Shown: positions 26,381-34,695, counted from the first letter of the stretch. The stretch is 56,655 nucleotides of DNA from Candidatus Gastranaerophilales bacterium (GCA_944323945.1 CALUUL010000006.1:1-56655); one strand, 5' to 3'. Notes: generated by a model not told the origin, from the sequence alone. Translations and numbers: made by a program.

Positions 26381-26408
26381 TGTATACAACAAAAATATTA
26401 TCTCACAA
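26381..26408 (-). promoter_or_regulatory. Promoter of tyrS-cysE
   Basis: Minus-strand TTGTGA (26403-26408), 16-bp spacer, TATACA (26381-26386). The -35 box overlaps the U-tract of the upstream wHTH terminator, so terminator and promoter are back to back. The predicted start leaves only about 10 nt before the SD and ATG. Confidence 0.6.
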
Positions 26409-26435
26409 AAAAAACTCCGATATAATATTCGGAGT
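26409..26435 (-). terminator. Terminator of the winged-helix gene
   Basis: ACTCCGA paired with TCGGAGT on the minus strand, followed by a run of eight U, directly after the 65-residue wHTH gene. Confidence 0.85.
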
Positions 26436-26456
26436 CATTTTTATTTCAAAATAGAA

Positions 26457-26654
26457 CTATACTAATCTAACGTTTGTAGTTGTACCTTTTTTAGACATTT
26501 CAACTTTACCTTCACGAGCTAACCAGCCTAAACCTAATTCAGCAAAGTTACCTTTAAGATCTAATTCTTTTTTCATTTTTGCAACAGATGTTTCACCGTT
26601 TTCATTTAAATAATTCCAAATTTGACCAGCTGTTTGTCCGATAGTTTCCATCAT
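26457..26654 (-). CDS. Small winged-helix DNA-binding protein (DUF2582-like)
   Basis: The 65-residue protein is one winged-helix domain: IGQTAGQIWNYLNENGETSVAKMKKEL (helices 1-2), FAELGLGWLAREGKVEMSKKG (recognition helix and wing) and NVRLV. It matches the pattern of the DUF2582 winged-helix group found in several anaerobes. It probably binds DNA as a small regulator or architectural protein; targets are unknown. The SD (AGGAGAGG) is very strong and the gene has its own terminator, suggesting high expression. It diverges from leuD, 92 nt away. Confidence 0.8.
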   Translation of the reverse strand: MMETIGQTAGQIWNYLNENGETSVAKMKKELDLKGNFAELGLGWLAREGKVEMSKKGTTTNVRLV

Positions 26655-26679
26655 TTACCTCTCCTTTTTGTAACTGCTA

Positions 26680-26708
26680 TTAACATTTCCCACATGTAAA
26701 TGTATAAT
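26680..26708 (+). promoter_or_regulatory. Promoter of leuD
   Basis: TTAACA (26680-26685), 17-bp spacer, TATAAT (26703-26708) on the plus strand. A second TATAAT at 26714-26719 has no good -35. No leucine-rich leader ORF or terminator is seen between here and leuD. Confidence 0.6.
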
Positions 26709-26746
26709 CATAGTATAATACAGATTAATAAGGATGTAAAGAAAAA

Positions 26747-27238
26747 ATGAAACAAGGCAGAGTATGGAAATACAGTGATAACATAGATACAGATGTTATT
26801 ATACCTGCAAGATATTTAAATACCGGATCTCATGAAGAATTAGCGCGACATTGTATGGAAGACATTGATACTTCCTTTGCAAAAGAAGTAAAAATATCAG
26901 ATATAATTGTAGCAGGCGAAAATTTTGGCTGTGGCAGTTCCAGAGAACACGCACCCATAGCTATCAAGGCTTCTGGAGTTTCACTAGTTATTGCAAAAAG
27001 TTTTGCAAGAATTTTTTATAGAAATGCAATAAATATAGGGCTAGCAATTTTAGAACACCCTTATTTATCAGATGAAACAGCAAAAGATGACATAATTGAA
27101 TATGATTTATCTGTAGGTGTTGTAAAAAATATTACAACAGGAAAAGAATATATTTGCAATAAATTCCCAAACGAAATACAATATCTTATAAATGAAGGTG
27201 GTTTAATAAACTATACAAGGAAAAAACTCAAGAAATAA
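26747..27238 (+). CDS. leuD: 3-isopropylmalate dehydratase small subunit LeuD
   Basis: The 163-residue protein has the LeuD/aconitase swivel-domain motifs: [15 protein letters not shown] near the N-terminus and [21 protein letters not shown] (about 58-78), plus [13 protein letters not shown]. The short length is typical of the archaeal/thermophile-like (HacB-type) branch. With LeuC it isomerises isopropylmalate in leucine synthesis, or could act on homoaconitate or citramalate. It stands alone here, with its own promoter and terminator; leuC must be elsewhere. Confidence 0.92.
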   Translation: MKQGRVWKYSDNIDTDVIIPARYLNTGSHEELARHCMEDIDTSFAKEVKISDIIVAGENFGCGSSREHAPIAIKASGVSLVIAKSFARIFYRNAINIGLAILEHPYLSDETAKDDIIEYDLSVGVVKNITTGKEYICNKFPNEIQYLINEGGLINYTRKKLKK

Positions 27239-27270
27239 AGAAAGAGCCCAGATTTGGACTCTTTCTTTTT
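27236..27270 (+). terminator. Terminator of leuD
   Basis: AAAGAAAGAG pairs with CTCTTTCTTT, with a small inner CCC/TGG-containing loop, followed by T5. It begins at the leuD stop codon. Confidence 0.8.
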
Positions 27271-27283
27271 ATAATTAATGTTT

Positions 27284-27646
27284 TTATTCAGTAACTTTTT
27301 CTTCATCCTCCTGTAAAACGTCAGTTCTAATTGAAGCATTTTTAGAAGACGTAATTTGTTTTTCTTTGAATTTTTTCACTTGTCTGCTAATTTTATCAGC
27401 AACCAAGTCAATGCTCGCATACATTGATTCTGCACTTTCCTCTGCCTTAACAGAGCCTGACACAAATTTACATAAAACTTCTGCAGTGTGACTTTGGGCA
27501 ACGGAAGGATTCTTTATGACATTAAGAACAACATCAATAGATTGAATTTGATCATAATGATTCATAACTTTTCCGATTTTTTCTTCTGCATAAGCACGAA
27601 TTGGATCTGTGATTTCAATGTTACGCCCTTTTACTGTAATGCGCAT
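27284..27646 (-). CDS. hpf: Ribosome hibernation promoting factor (short HPF/RaiA)
   Basis: The 120-residue protein matches the S30AE fold: MRITVKGRNIEITDPIRAYAEEKIGKV, QSIDVVLNV, AEVLCKFVSGSVKAEESAESMYASIDLVADKISRQVKKFKEKQ. It would bind the 30S decoding region and inactivate ribosomes in stationary phase or stress. It lacks the C-terminal dimerisation domain of the long HPF/LrtA found in typical Cyanobacteria; only an acidic 20-residue tail follows. The SD (GGAGG) is strong. It is convergent with leuD and separated from the ROK kinase gene by a divergent promoter region. Confidence 0.9.
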   Translation of the reverse strand: MRITVKGRNIEITDPIRAYAEEKIGKVMNHYDQIQSIDVVLNVIKNPSVAQSHTAEVLCKFVSGSVKAEESAESMYASIDLVADKISRQVKKFKEKQITSSKNASIRTDVLQEDEEKVTE

Positions 27647-27744
27647 TTATTCTGCCTCCATAAACTATCACTATGATATTATACCCGATTCATGGCAAGT
27701 TTTAAACCCATAAAAACAAATTAATTTTATAAAAGTGGAAAAAA

Positions 27745-27753
27745 TGATATAAT
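27745..27753 (+). promoter_or_regulatory. Extended -10 promoter of the ROK kinase gene
   Basis: TGATATAAT (TG 27745-27746, TATAAT 27748-27753) lies about 27 nt before the ATG. No good -35 is visible, as expected for an extended -10 promoter. Similar TGnTATAAT elements precede adk and the Bax-inhibitor-like gene. Confidence 0.5.
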
Positions 27754-27779
27754 TCTTTTATAAGAGAGGTAGAAATTTT

Positions 27780-28775
27780 ATGAACAAATACTATATTGGG
27801 ATAGATCTAGGCGGAACAAAAATTCTTACAGCAATTGTTAATAGAGATAATGGTGAAATAATTGCATCAATAAAAAAGAAAACAAAAAAAGACAAAGGTC
27901 CAGATAAAATTGTAAATAAAATAATAAAATCAATTAAAGAAGTATTATCTAAAGGTAAAAAAGAAATAACAGATATTGAAGATATTGGGATTGGAGTAGC
28001 AGGTCAAATAGACAGAAATAACGGAATTGTTATAAATGCTCCGAATTTAGATTGTACAAATCTTAATTTGAAAGAAATTTTAGAAAAAGAATTTAATAAA
28101 AAAGTCTTAATCGGAAACGATGTAGAGATTGCAACTATAGGGGAAATGTATTTTGGTGCAGGCAAAGATAAGAAAGATTTTGTCTGCATTTTTGTAGGGA
28201 CAGGAATCGGTTCCGGAATTGTCCAAAACGGGAAAATAAGATATGGAGCAACCGGTACAGCTGGAGAAATAGGGCACATAATTGTAGATATTGGTGGTCG
28301 TCCTTGTGGATGTGGTGGATGTGGCTGTTTAGAAGCCTATGCATCAAGACTTGCAATTGAAAAGAGAATTATAGGTGCCCTAAAAAAGGGCAGAAAATCT
28401 GATATTCAAAATTACTTAACAGAAGATAAACCAATCAAAACAAGTATGATAAGAAAGTCATTAGAGAATAAAGATGAGCTTGTAACACAAATAATCAATG
28501 AAGCTTCTGAATATCTTGCGTCAGGACTTGCATCAGTAATAAATTTTTATAATCCTGAAATGATAATACTAGGCGGAGGATTAATGGATGCAGTTGACTA
28601 TTTTTATGAAAAATCTACACAAATAGCGAAAATAAAATCTTTACCCACACCGTCTTGCAATATCAAATTTTCGAAAGCTCAGTTAGGTGATTTTTCAGGC
28701 GTTATTGGAGCTGCGTTATTATCAGTATATAGAAATGAAAATAGTAAAATATATACTAATGAAAATAACACTTAA
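27780..28775 (+). CDS. ROK-family glucokinase
   Basis: The 331-residue protein has the phosphate-binding DLGGTK motif (residues 8-13), IGNDVEIATIGE, the catalytic region FVGTGIGSGI, and the ROK zinc-binding cluster CGCGGCGCLEAYAS (about 173-186). It phosphorylates glucose, or a related sugar such as N-acetylmannosamine, at the expense of ATP. Because pgi and transketolase are present, glucokinase is the most likely role. The SD (GAGAGG) is strong. A tRNA gene follows 44 nt after the stop. Confidence 0.9.
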   Translation: MNKYYIGIDLGGTKILTAIVNRDNGEIIASIKKKTKKDKGPDKIVNKIIKSIKEVLSKGKKEITDIEDIGIGVAGQIDRNNGIVINAPNLDCTNLNLKEILEKEFNKKVLIGNDVEIATIGEMYFGAGKDKKDFVCIFVGTGIGSGIVQNGKIRYGATGTAGEIGHIIVDIGGRPCGCGGCGCLEAYASRLAIEKRIIGALKKGRKSDIQNYLTEDKPIKTSMIRKSLENKDELVTQIINEASEYLASGLASVINFYNPEMIILGGGLMDAVDYFYEKSTQIAKIKSLPTPSCNIKFSKAQLGDFSGVIGAALLSVYRNENSKIYTNENNT

Positions 28776-28778
28776 TAC

Positions 28779-28807
28779 TTGACTCAAAAAAATGTTAATG
28801 ATATTCT
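28779..28807 (+). promoter_or_regulatory. Promoter of the tRNA-Met(CAU) gene
   Basis: TTGACT (28779-28784), 17-bp spacer, TATTCT (28802-28807). The predicted start falls about 6 nt before the mature tRNA. Confidence 0.65.
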
Positions 28808-28819
28808 TATCTTGTTGAA

Positions 28820-28894
28820 GGGCTTGTGGCGCAGCGGTAGCGCAGGGGACTCATAATCCCTTGGTCGTAGGTTCGAATCCTACCGGGCCCACCA
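28820..28894 (+). tRNA. tRNA-Met (CAU anticodon)
   Basis: A complete cloverleaf: acceptor GGGCTTG/CGGGCCC (two G-U pairs), D stem GCGC/GCGC, anticodon loop CTCATAA with CAT, T stem GTAGG/CCTAC with TTCGAAT, and an encoded 3' CCA. The anticodon CAU fits elongator tRNA-Met or, if lysidine-modified, tRNA-Ile2; the sequence does not have the initiator CCC/GGG anticodon-stem signature. A terminator follows at once. Confidence 0.93.
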
Positions 28895-28895
28895 T

Positions 28896-28925
28896 AAAAA
28901 AGAGTTTAAAGCTCTTTTTTTTTTA
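28896..28925 (+). terminator. Terminator of the tRNA-Met gene
   Basis: A 9-bp stem AAAAAAGAG/CTCTTTTTT and a T-run of 10 follow the CCA end by 1-2 nt. Confidence 0.8.
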
Positions 28926-28940
28926 TTATTTATATCTATA

Positions 28941-29177
28941 TTAAAATGTTAATATTTGTCCACCATATTTGCCCGCAGGAGATCTGGACATCTTATAATC
29001 TATACCATTATAAAATACGGTATTATATGGCTTATAGATTTTTGTTTCTTTGATGCTTTCATTACTATTATTAATTTTTGAACTAATATTCTGAGTTCCA
29101 TTATCAACTCTAAAACAAGAGACCATGATAAAAAGAACAATTATTATTATAAAAAATATTTTTCTAAAACTTTTCAT
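28941..29177 (-). CDS. Small putative lipoprotein
   Basis: The 78-residue product begins with a basic N-terminus, a very hydrophobic stretch (8-20) and MVSC, which fits a lipoprotein signal with Cys21 as the acylated residue, although the -3 position is Met. The remainder is polar, Asn/Ser-rich, with KYGGQILTF at the end. No family is recognised, and the SD is weak. It may be a surface lipoprotein or a small exported protein. It sits alone in a gene-poor stretch between two tRNA genes. Confidence 0.5.
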   Translation of the reverse strand: MKSFRKIFFIIIIVLFIMVSCFRVDNGTQNISSKINNSNESIKETKIYKPYNTVFYNGIDYKMSRSPAGKYGGQILTF

Positions 29178-29633
29178 AACTAAAGATTAACACAACATGC
29201 CCGAAATAATAAACTAAACACAAGTAGAATATATAATGCTAATATAAAAAATCTATTAAACGCTTTTAACTTTAGCTTAGACTTTTTTAATTCCTTGCAC
29301 AACTGGACTATACCAAAATAATCATTTTATCCGTACACCTTAAAAACGCTTCTAAATGCTAGCTTTTTAAGAAAAAATCAATATATCCGTAAAGTCCGAA
29401 AAAAGTCCATTTCAGCAGTTTGATTTTTTTGGTAAACTTAATTTTCCGACCTGAAAACGCCCTCGCAGAGCGGGCTGTCCAAAATAATCAAAGTATCCTT
29501 ACAAATAAAACCGGTCGTTAAATTACACCCGTGCAAATCAATCCTGACGTGAAATTACACTAACCGTACAAATAATATGTGCTATAAATTACATTAATAA
29601 AGAGAACTTTCCTAAATAATTCCAAATAAAAAC
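29178..29633. other. Gene-poor stretch with degenerate repeats
   Basis: No ORF with an SD is visible. Three related copies of AATCA-(3-4 nt)-TATCC(G/T)TA occur near 29320-29336, 29377-29392 and 29486-29502. Two of them extend into a 28-nt match beginning CCAAAATAATCA (29313 and 29479). Shorter TAAATTACA/GAAATTACAC units occur at 29519-29580. A GC-rich hairpin lies at 29459-29475. Strand composition of coding genes appears to switch across this stretch. It could be an origin- or terminus-related element, a remnant, or just decayed repeats. Confidence 0.45.
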
Positions 29634-29722
29634 GGAGAAGGTGGGATTCGAACCCACGGTGCAGATTACTCCACACAACACCTTAGCAGGGTGCCGCCTT
29701 AAACCTACTCGGCCACTTCTCC
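29634..29722 (-). tRNA. tRNA-Ser (GCU anticodon)
   Basis: A class II tRNA with long variable arm. Acceptor GGAGAAG/CTTCTCC, D arm TGGCCGAGTAGGTTTAAGGC, anticodon loop CTGCTAA with GCT, variable arm about 20 nt, T arm GTGGGTTCGAATCCCAC. The 3' CCA is not encoded, unlike in the tRNA-Met gene nearby. It reads serine AGC/AGU codons. Confidence 0.95.
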
Positions 29723-29851
29723 AAGATGATATAACAATATTATCAAAAGATATTATTTTATTCAAGTATTAAAAATACTTAATTCTACATATTTTGCTAA
29801 CAAAAAAAAAAATTTTTGTTTTTAATTTAAGTATATACGAGGGATCTAACA

Positions 29852-31303
29852 TTGAGAATACAGTCAAATTATACTTATAAACCTAATTTTGGTTATGATA
29901 AAAAATTAAATTCAGAATTAAAACAATCACTTAGTACTTATCCTGATAAACGATGGGCTCAAACTCTATCATCAATGAATACATATTGTAATCGTTTAGA
30001 ATCTAATATTGTAAATGAGGCTAAAAATTCAAATAAAGAAGATTCAAAATTCCAAGATTATTTAGATATTTTTCTTTCTTGTAAGCAGATATTGGCAGGC
30101 TTTATTTCAATAACATTTGAAGATTTAGGATATGCTGATAGAGAATTTAAACATTATCAAGATGAATTTATTAAAAATGGTTCGAAGGATGATGATTGGC
30201 ACAAGGATGCTTGTGATATATTGTCAGATTGGGTAAGTCCTAATATTTCCAACGCAACAAATAGTACGAAAACTTCTCCTCAGACACAAGAACCTTCCAC
30301 AAAAAATACTTCTGATATCGATGAAGTTCAAGAAAAATCAAATATTGATAATAATACAGATTCTTCTTCTGATATATCAGATACAACTAGTGTTTCGGAT
30401 CTTATTTTATCAAATCTTTCAAAAAAATCTTTCTTAGAAGAATTTAAGCCTGATTCTCATTCCCCAAAAGGTTTTATTGACGTTTCTGGCATGGATGATT
30501 TAAAAAGAGATTTAAGTGAAGGTATAATTGAATTAATAAAAAATCCGGAACAAGCTAAGTTGGATTTTGAAGAATATGGTAAATCTATACCAAATACTAT
30601 TCTGTTGTATGGTCCTCCTGGCTGCGGAAAAACATATATAACTCAAGCACTTGCTTCAGAAATAGATTCGCCTATGTTTATGCTGAATATTAGCAAAGCT
30701 GGTTCGCATTATATTAATTTAACATCTAAAAATTTAAAAGCGGCATTTGATGAAGCAATCAATATCGCTAAAATGTCAGATAAACCTTGTCTTCTTTTCA
30801 TGGATGAAATTGATTCTTTGTGTTTTGATAGAAATTCTAGAATGGAACCTGATGATTTAAAACAAGTAGCAACAATGCTTCAATCTATTGATGATGCAAA
30901 AAATTCTGATGTTATTATAATTGGGGCTACTAATAAATTTAATTTGCTTGATCCTGCAATAAGAAGAAGATTTGATACTAAAGTTTTTGTAGATGTTCCA
31001 GATTTTGATTCAAGAAAGGCACTTGTTATTAAAAACTTGTCTGCTATGAAAAAAGGTGTAAAATTATTAAACTCGCCTGATGATATAGAATTAATTGCAA
31101 AAAAACTTGAAGGCTATTCAAATAGTTCGATTTGTATTATATCTAAACAAGCAGCATTAAATGCGATGAGAAGAAATCGTGCAGATATTTCTGTTGATGA
31201 TTATACTAACGCTATTGAATCTACATCTGAAGAAAAACCAGATATAAATATTTACAAATCAGATTCTTTAAAATCAAATAAGAAAATAGGATTTAGTTCT
31301 TAA
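29852..31303 (+). CDS. AAA+ ATPase with disordered linker and PNFG N-terminus
   Basis: The 483-residue protein has an N-terminal helical region (20-130) beginning MRIQSNYTYKPNFGYD, a Ser/Thr/Asp-rich low-complexity linker (132-185), then one AAA module. Walker A is GPPGCGKT (254-261), Walker B LLFMDEID (314-321), sensor-1 GATN (358-361), arginine fingers RRRFD (371-375), and a C-terminal helical lid to about 460. It is of the FtsH/Vps4/katanin type but has no protease or membrane domain. Roles in protein remodelling are likely; partners are unknown. The start is a TTG with GAGGG 8 nt upstream and no better alternative. Confidence 0.82.
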   Translation: MRIQSNYTYKPNFGYDKKLNSELKQSLSTYPDKRWAQTLSSMNTYCNRLESNIVNEAKNSNKEDSKFQDYLDIFLSCKQILAGFISITFEDLGYADREFKHYQDEFIKNGSKDDDWHKDACDILSDWVSPNISNATNSTKTSPQTQEPSTKNTSDIDEVQEKSNIDNNTDSSSDISDTTSVSDLILSNLSKKSFLEEFKPDSHSPKGFIDVSGMDDLKRDLSEGIIELIKNPEQAKLDFEEYGKSIPNTILLYGPPGCGKTYITQALASEIDSPMFMLNISKAGSHYINLTSKNLKAAFDEAINIAKMSDKPCLLFMDEIDSLCFDRNSRMEPDDLKQVATMLQSIDDAKNSDVIIIGATNKFNLLDPAIRRRFDTKVFVDVPDFDSRKALVIKNLSAMKKGVKLLNSPDDIELIAKKLEGYSNSSICIISKQAALNAMRRNRADISVDDYTNAIESTSEEKPDINIYKSDSLKSNKKIGFSS

Positions 31304-31320
31304 TAATCCAATTTATTTGG

Positions 31321-32229
31321 TTATACTTGAAGATGTTTTTTTATAGATAGCATGCTTCCACCTGCACTGAAGAATATAGCCATTATGAATAAACAAAAAA
31401 CAACTACATTCATTGCAAATTCTGAAGGCTGTACATTGAGAAAAGTATGTAGTTTTAATAACCAATTTTGGACTGTATTTAATGGAATTAGTGAAATTAT
31501 CGCACCTAGAAAACCATATATTGCACCTTGCAATATCAATGGGATTTTTATATACCAGTTACTTACCCCCATTAATCTCATTATCTCAATTTCTTCTTTT
31601 TTTGATTGAATTACAAGTTGTATTGTGCAGTTAATAATTATTATTGTAAGCATAGCTACTGCAATTAATACAAGTACAGTAACTGTATTGAATACATTTG
31701 TTATTGTTTGTAATTTCTTTGCAATTTCTTGTGCATATGACATATTTTCAATTCCGGAAACTTTTTTTATACTGTCACATACACTTGTAATATTTGAAGG
31801 ATCATCAACTGTAACATGCAAAGTATCGGGAAGAGGATTTTCCATGCCGCTAACATCAATATCTTGATTCATTTCTTCCCAAGCTTGTTCTTTTGTTATA
31901 ATGGTAATCTTTTTTACGTGCTCTATTTCTCTTAATCTTGATGACATATAAACCGGATCAACATTTTGTTTTAAATATACTGAAATTTCAAATGCATCTC
32001 CCAGCTTATCTACAAATGTGCTTAACGAAAAACTAGTACGGAATAAAGCACCAAAAATTGTTAAAATTGCTGCCATTGCTGCAATTATTGCAATATTAAT
32101 GAGCCCTGTCCTTTTTATTCCATATATAGTTTCCATTGCAATTCTATACATAATTCTAACAGATGATAAGTGACGCTGCGGAATATGTTTCTTTACTGTT
32201 TCTTTTATTATTTTCTTTTTATTATTCAT
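31321..32229 (-). CDS. ftsX: Cell-division protein FtsX
   Basis: The 302-residue membrane protein has the FtsX layout: cytoplasmic N-terminus, TM1 (about 43-63), a periplasmic domain of about 110 residues, then three helices (170-200, 225-250, 270-290). The FtsX motif EEIEIMRLMGVSNWYIKIPLILQG precedes the third helix. With FtsE it forms a complex that controls peptidoglycan hydrolases at the division site. The start overlaps ftsE by 8 nt, so the two are coupled. It is the last gene of the pgi-to-ftsX operon. Confidence 0.92.
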   Translation of the reverse strand: MNNKKKIIKETVKKHIPQRHLSSVRIMYRIAMETIYGIKRTGLINIAIIAAMAAILTIFGALFRTSFSLSTFVDKLGDAFEISVYLKQNVDPVYMSSRLREIEHVKKITIITKEQAWEEMNQDIDVSGMENPLPDTLHVTVDDPSNITSVCDSIKKVSGIENMSYAQEIAKKLQTITNVFNTVTVLVLIAVAMLTIIIINCTIQLVIQSKKEEIEIMRLMGVSNWYIKIPLILQGAIYGFLGAIISLIPLNTVQNWLLKLHTFLNVQPSEFAMNVVVFCLFIMAIFFSAGGSMLSIKKHLQV

Positions 32230-32896
32230 ATGTACCTGCCTGAACGTCCCTGATAATTTGACCTTGATCCATTGTTATTACTCTTTTTCTAAAATAATCA
32301 ACAATATCTCTGTCATGTGTTGAAACAATTACAGTAATACCTTTTTCGTTAATTTGTTCCAAAATTTGCATGATTTCCATCGAATTTTTTGGATCTAAAT
32401 TACCTGTAGGTTCATCTGCAATTAATAATGGAGGACCATTTACTATTGCTCTCGCAATACTAACTCTTTGTTGTTCTCCTCCAGATAATTCGCATGGTTT
32501 TGCATTCATTTTATTTAAAAGACCGACGACTTTTAATGCACCAGTTACCCTATCTTGAATTTCTTTTGAACGCATACCTAAAGTTCTTATAACTAGTGCT
32601 ATATTATCATATACACTAACGTTTTGTAATAATTTATAATCTTGAAAGACAATTCCCATACATCTTCTTATATTTGGAACTCTATCATTTGGAAGTTTTG
32701 CAATATTTATATTACCAATCATAACAGTTCCAGAGGTCGGTATTTCTTCTCTATATAACAATTTCATTAATGTTGATTTTCCTGCACCCGATGAACCGGT
32801 TAAAAATACAAACTCACTTGACATTATATCCAAGTTTATATTTTGTAGTGCATAATTATTTTTATATTTTTTATATACATTTCTTAATTGAATCAT
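32222..32896 (-). CDS. ftsE: Cell-division ATP-binding protein FtsE
   Basis: The 224-residue ABC ATPase has Walker A GSSGAGKST (about 34-42), a Q-loop near VFQDYKLL, the signature LSGGEQQR, Walker B LLIADEPTGNLD and an H-loop STHD. It partners with FtsX just downstream (8-nt overlap). Length and motifs are typical. It overlaps the upstream transketolase subunit by 4 nt. Confidence 0.94.
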   Translation of the reverse strand: MIQLRNVYKKYKNNYALQNINLDIMSSEFVFLTGSSGAGKSTLMKLLYREEIPTSGTVMIGNINIAKLPNDRVPNIRRCMGIVFQDYKLLQNVSVYDNIALVIRTLGMRSKEIQDRVTGALKVVGLLNKMNAKPCELSGGEQQRVSIARAIVNGPPLLIADEPTGNLDPKNSMEIMQILEQINEKGITVIVSTHDRDIVDYFRKRVITMDQGQIIRDVQAGTYE

Positions 32897-33828
32897 TTTA
32901 GTAGTCCTGTTATTTTTTGCACTAATTTCTCTGCATTCAAACCATAAAATGCCATTAATTCCTTAGCTGTGCCACTTTGTCCAAATTCATCATTTGTTCC
33001 TATTCTTGTAATCTTAGTTGGATAGTTTTCACTTAAAAGTTCACAAACAGCACTTCCAAGTCCGCCAATAATAGAATGATTTTCTATTGTTATAACCCTA
33101 TTTGTTTTCTTTGCAGATTCTATTATTGTTTTGCCATCTAGTGGTTTTATCACAGGTGTATTTATAATTTCTGCGTTTATTCCAATTTTAGATAATATTT
33201 GAGCACAGTCGATTGTTTCTATTAACGTTTCACCATTTGTTATAAGTGTAACATCTTTTCCTTCTTTTATTTTTGTTGCCTTTTTATAATCAAACTTATA
33301 TGAAGAATCAAATATATCAGGAAGATTTGTTCTTGCTATTCTTATATATACAGGTCCAATGTAATTTGCAGCAAATTCGATTGATTGCTTCGTTTCTTCT
33401 GCATCTGCAGGAACAATTATTATCATATTTGGAATACTTCTCATTAATGAAATATCTTCTAATGCTTGATGACTGGCTCCATCTTCTCCTACAGTTATAC
33501 CACCGTGAGTTGCTGCTATTTTTACATTTAGATTTGAGTAACAAATTGTATTCCTAATTTGTTCCCAAGCCCTACCTGTTGCAAACATTGCAAAGGTTGA
33601 TACAAATGGAATTTTTCCTGTACAAGCAAGACCTGCAGCTGTAGTCATTAAATCTTGTTCTGATATTCCTACGTTAAAAAAGCGTTCCGGAAATTCTTTT
33701 GCAAATAATTTAGTTTGAGTTGAACATGATAAATCCGCATCCAATACAACAATATTCTTGTTCTTTTTTCCTAGTTCTACAAGTTTTTTTCCATATTCAT
33801 TTCTTACTGATTTATATTCTCTATCCAT
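32893..33828 (-). CDS. Transketolase, C-terminal subunit
   Basis: The 311-residue protein corresponds to the pyrimidine-binding and C-terminal halves of transketolase: VVLDADLSCSTQT, FFNVGISEQDLMTTAAGLA, THGGITVGEDGASHQALEDI, and a C-terminal domain from about 190. The N-terminal half is a separate gene upstream (9 nt gap). The split form is common in anaerobes and archaea. Together they transfer ketol units in the pentose phosphate pathway. It overlaps ftsE by 4 nt. Confidence 0.9.
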   Translation of the reverse strand: MDREYKSVRNEYGKKLVELGKKNKNIVVLDADLSCSTQTKLFAKEFPERFFNVGISEQDLMTTAAGLACTGKIPFVSTFAMFATGRAWEQIRNTICYSNLNVKIAATHGGITVGEDGASHQALEDISLMRSIPNMIIIVPADAEETKQSIEFAANYIGPVYIRIARTNLPDIFDSSYKFDYKKATKIKEGKDVTLITNGETLIETIDCAQILSKIGINAEIINTPVIKPLDGKTIIESAKKTNRVITIENHSIIGGLGSAVCELLSENYPTKITRIGTNDEFGQSGTAKELMAFYGLNAEKLVQKITGLLK

Positions 33829-33837
33829 ATAAATTAC

Positions 33838-34674
33838 CTATTTTAGTTCTTCCAGTGCTTTTTGTAATTCTTCATCATTAGGTGCCTTACCGTGCCATCC
33901 TGCATTATTTTCCATAAAAGAGACGCCTTTTCCTTTTATCGTATTTGCAATTATTAAGCAAGGTCTCGTACTAGTTTGTGCTTCTTTAATAGAATTATAT
34001 ATTTCTTTTATATTGTGTCCATCTATTTCAATTGTATTCCAGCCAAATGATTTAAATTTCAATTTTACATCTCCAAGAGATTTAACACTTTCTGTTGAAC
34101 CGTCTATTTGAAGCTTGTTTCTATCAACAAATGCTATTAAGTTATTTAGATTATTGTGTGCAGCATTCATTGCAGCTTCCCAAACACTACCTTCTTCAAT
34201 TTCTCCATCGCCCATATATACATATACTTTGCTGTCTATTTTATCCAATCTAAGCCCTAATGCCATACCACAGCCGATAGAAAGACCTTGACCTAATGAA
34301 CCTGTTGAAATTTCTATTCCTTTTAATAATTTGCTACAAGGATGTCCCTGTAATTTTGATCCAAACTTTCTAAACGTTAAAAGCTCTTCTTCTTTAAAAT
34401 ATCCGCAATATGACATTATTGCATATAATGCAGCTGAAGCATGACCTTTGGATAATATGAATCTATCTCTGTTTTTATAATTCGCATTCATTTCACATTC
34501 TGGATAATGTTTCATACATTTTGTAAATAGTACAGTTAAAATGTCTATACTTGAAAGTGCACCACCAGGATGTCCTGATTTTGCATTATGAATCATCATC
34601 AAAATTTCTCTTCTCAATTTTTTTGCTATTTTTTCTATCTCTTGAATTTCTATTTCAGAAATTTGATCTATCAT
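33838..34674 (-). CDS. Transketolase, N-terminal (TPP-binding) subunit
   Basis: The 278-residue protein carries the TPP pyrophosphate-binding domain: [51 protein letters not shown], and the [32 protein letters not shown] motif (Mg-binding GDG...N). It pairs with the C-terminal subunit just downstream to form an active transketolase. The start follows the WecG/TagA-like gene by about 20 nt. Confidence 0.92.
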   Translation of the reverse strand: MIDQISEIEIQEIEKIAKKLRREILMMIHNAKSGHPGGALSSIDILTVLFTKCMKHYPECEMNANYKNRDRFILSKGHASAALYAIMSYCGYFKEEELLTFRKFGSKLQGHPCSKLLKGIEISTGSLGQGLSIGCGMALGLRLDKIDSKVYVYMGDGEIEEGSVWEAAMNAAHNNLNNLIAFVDRNKLQIDGSTESVKSLGDVKLKFKSFGWNTIEIDGHNIKEIYNSIKEAQTSTRPCLIIANTIKGKGVSFMENNAGWHGKAPNDEELQKALEELK

Positions 34675-34695
34675 ATGCTTTTCCTTTTATATAAA

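Noticed and set aside
29311..29506. dif site or DnaA-box cluster
   Set aside because: TATCC(G/T)TA repeats match the DnaA consensus poorly and no 11-6-11 XerC/XerD site of convincing similarity was found; kept only as a composition finding.
29178..29633. CRISPR array
   Set aside because: Repeats are degenerate, irregularly spaced and not separated by unique spacers of constant length; no cas gene is near.
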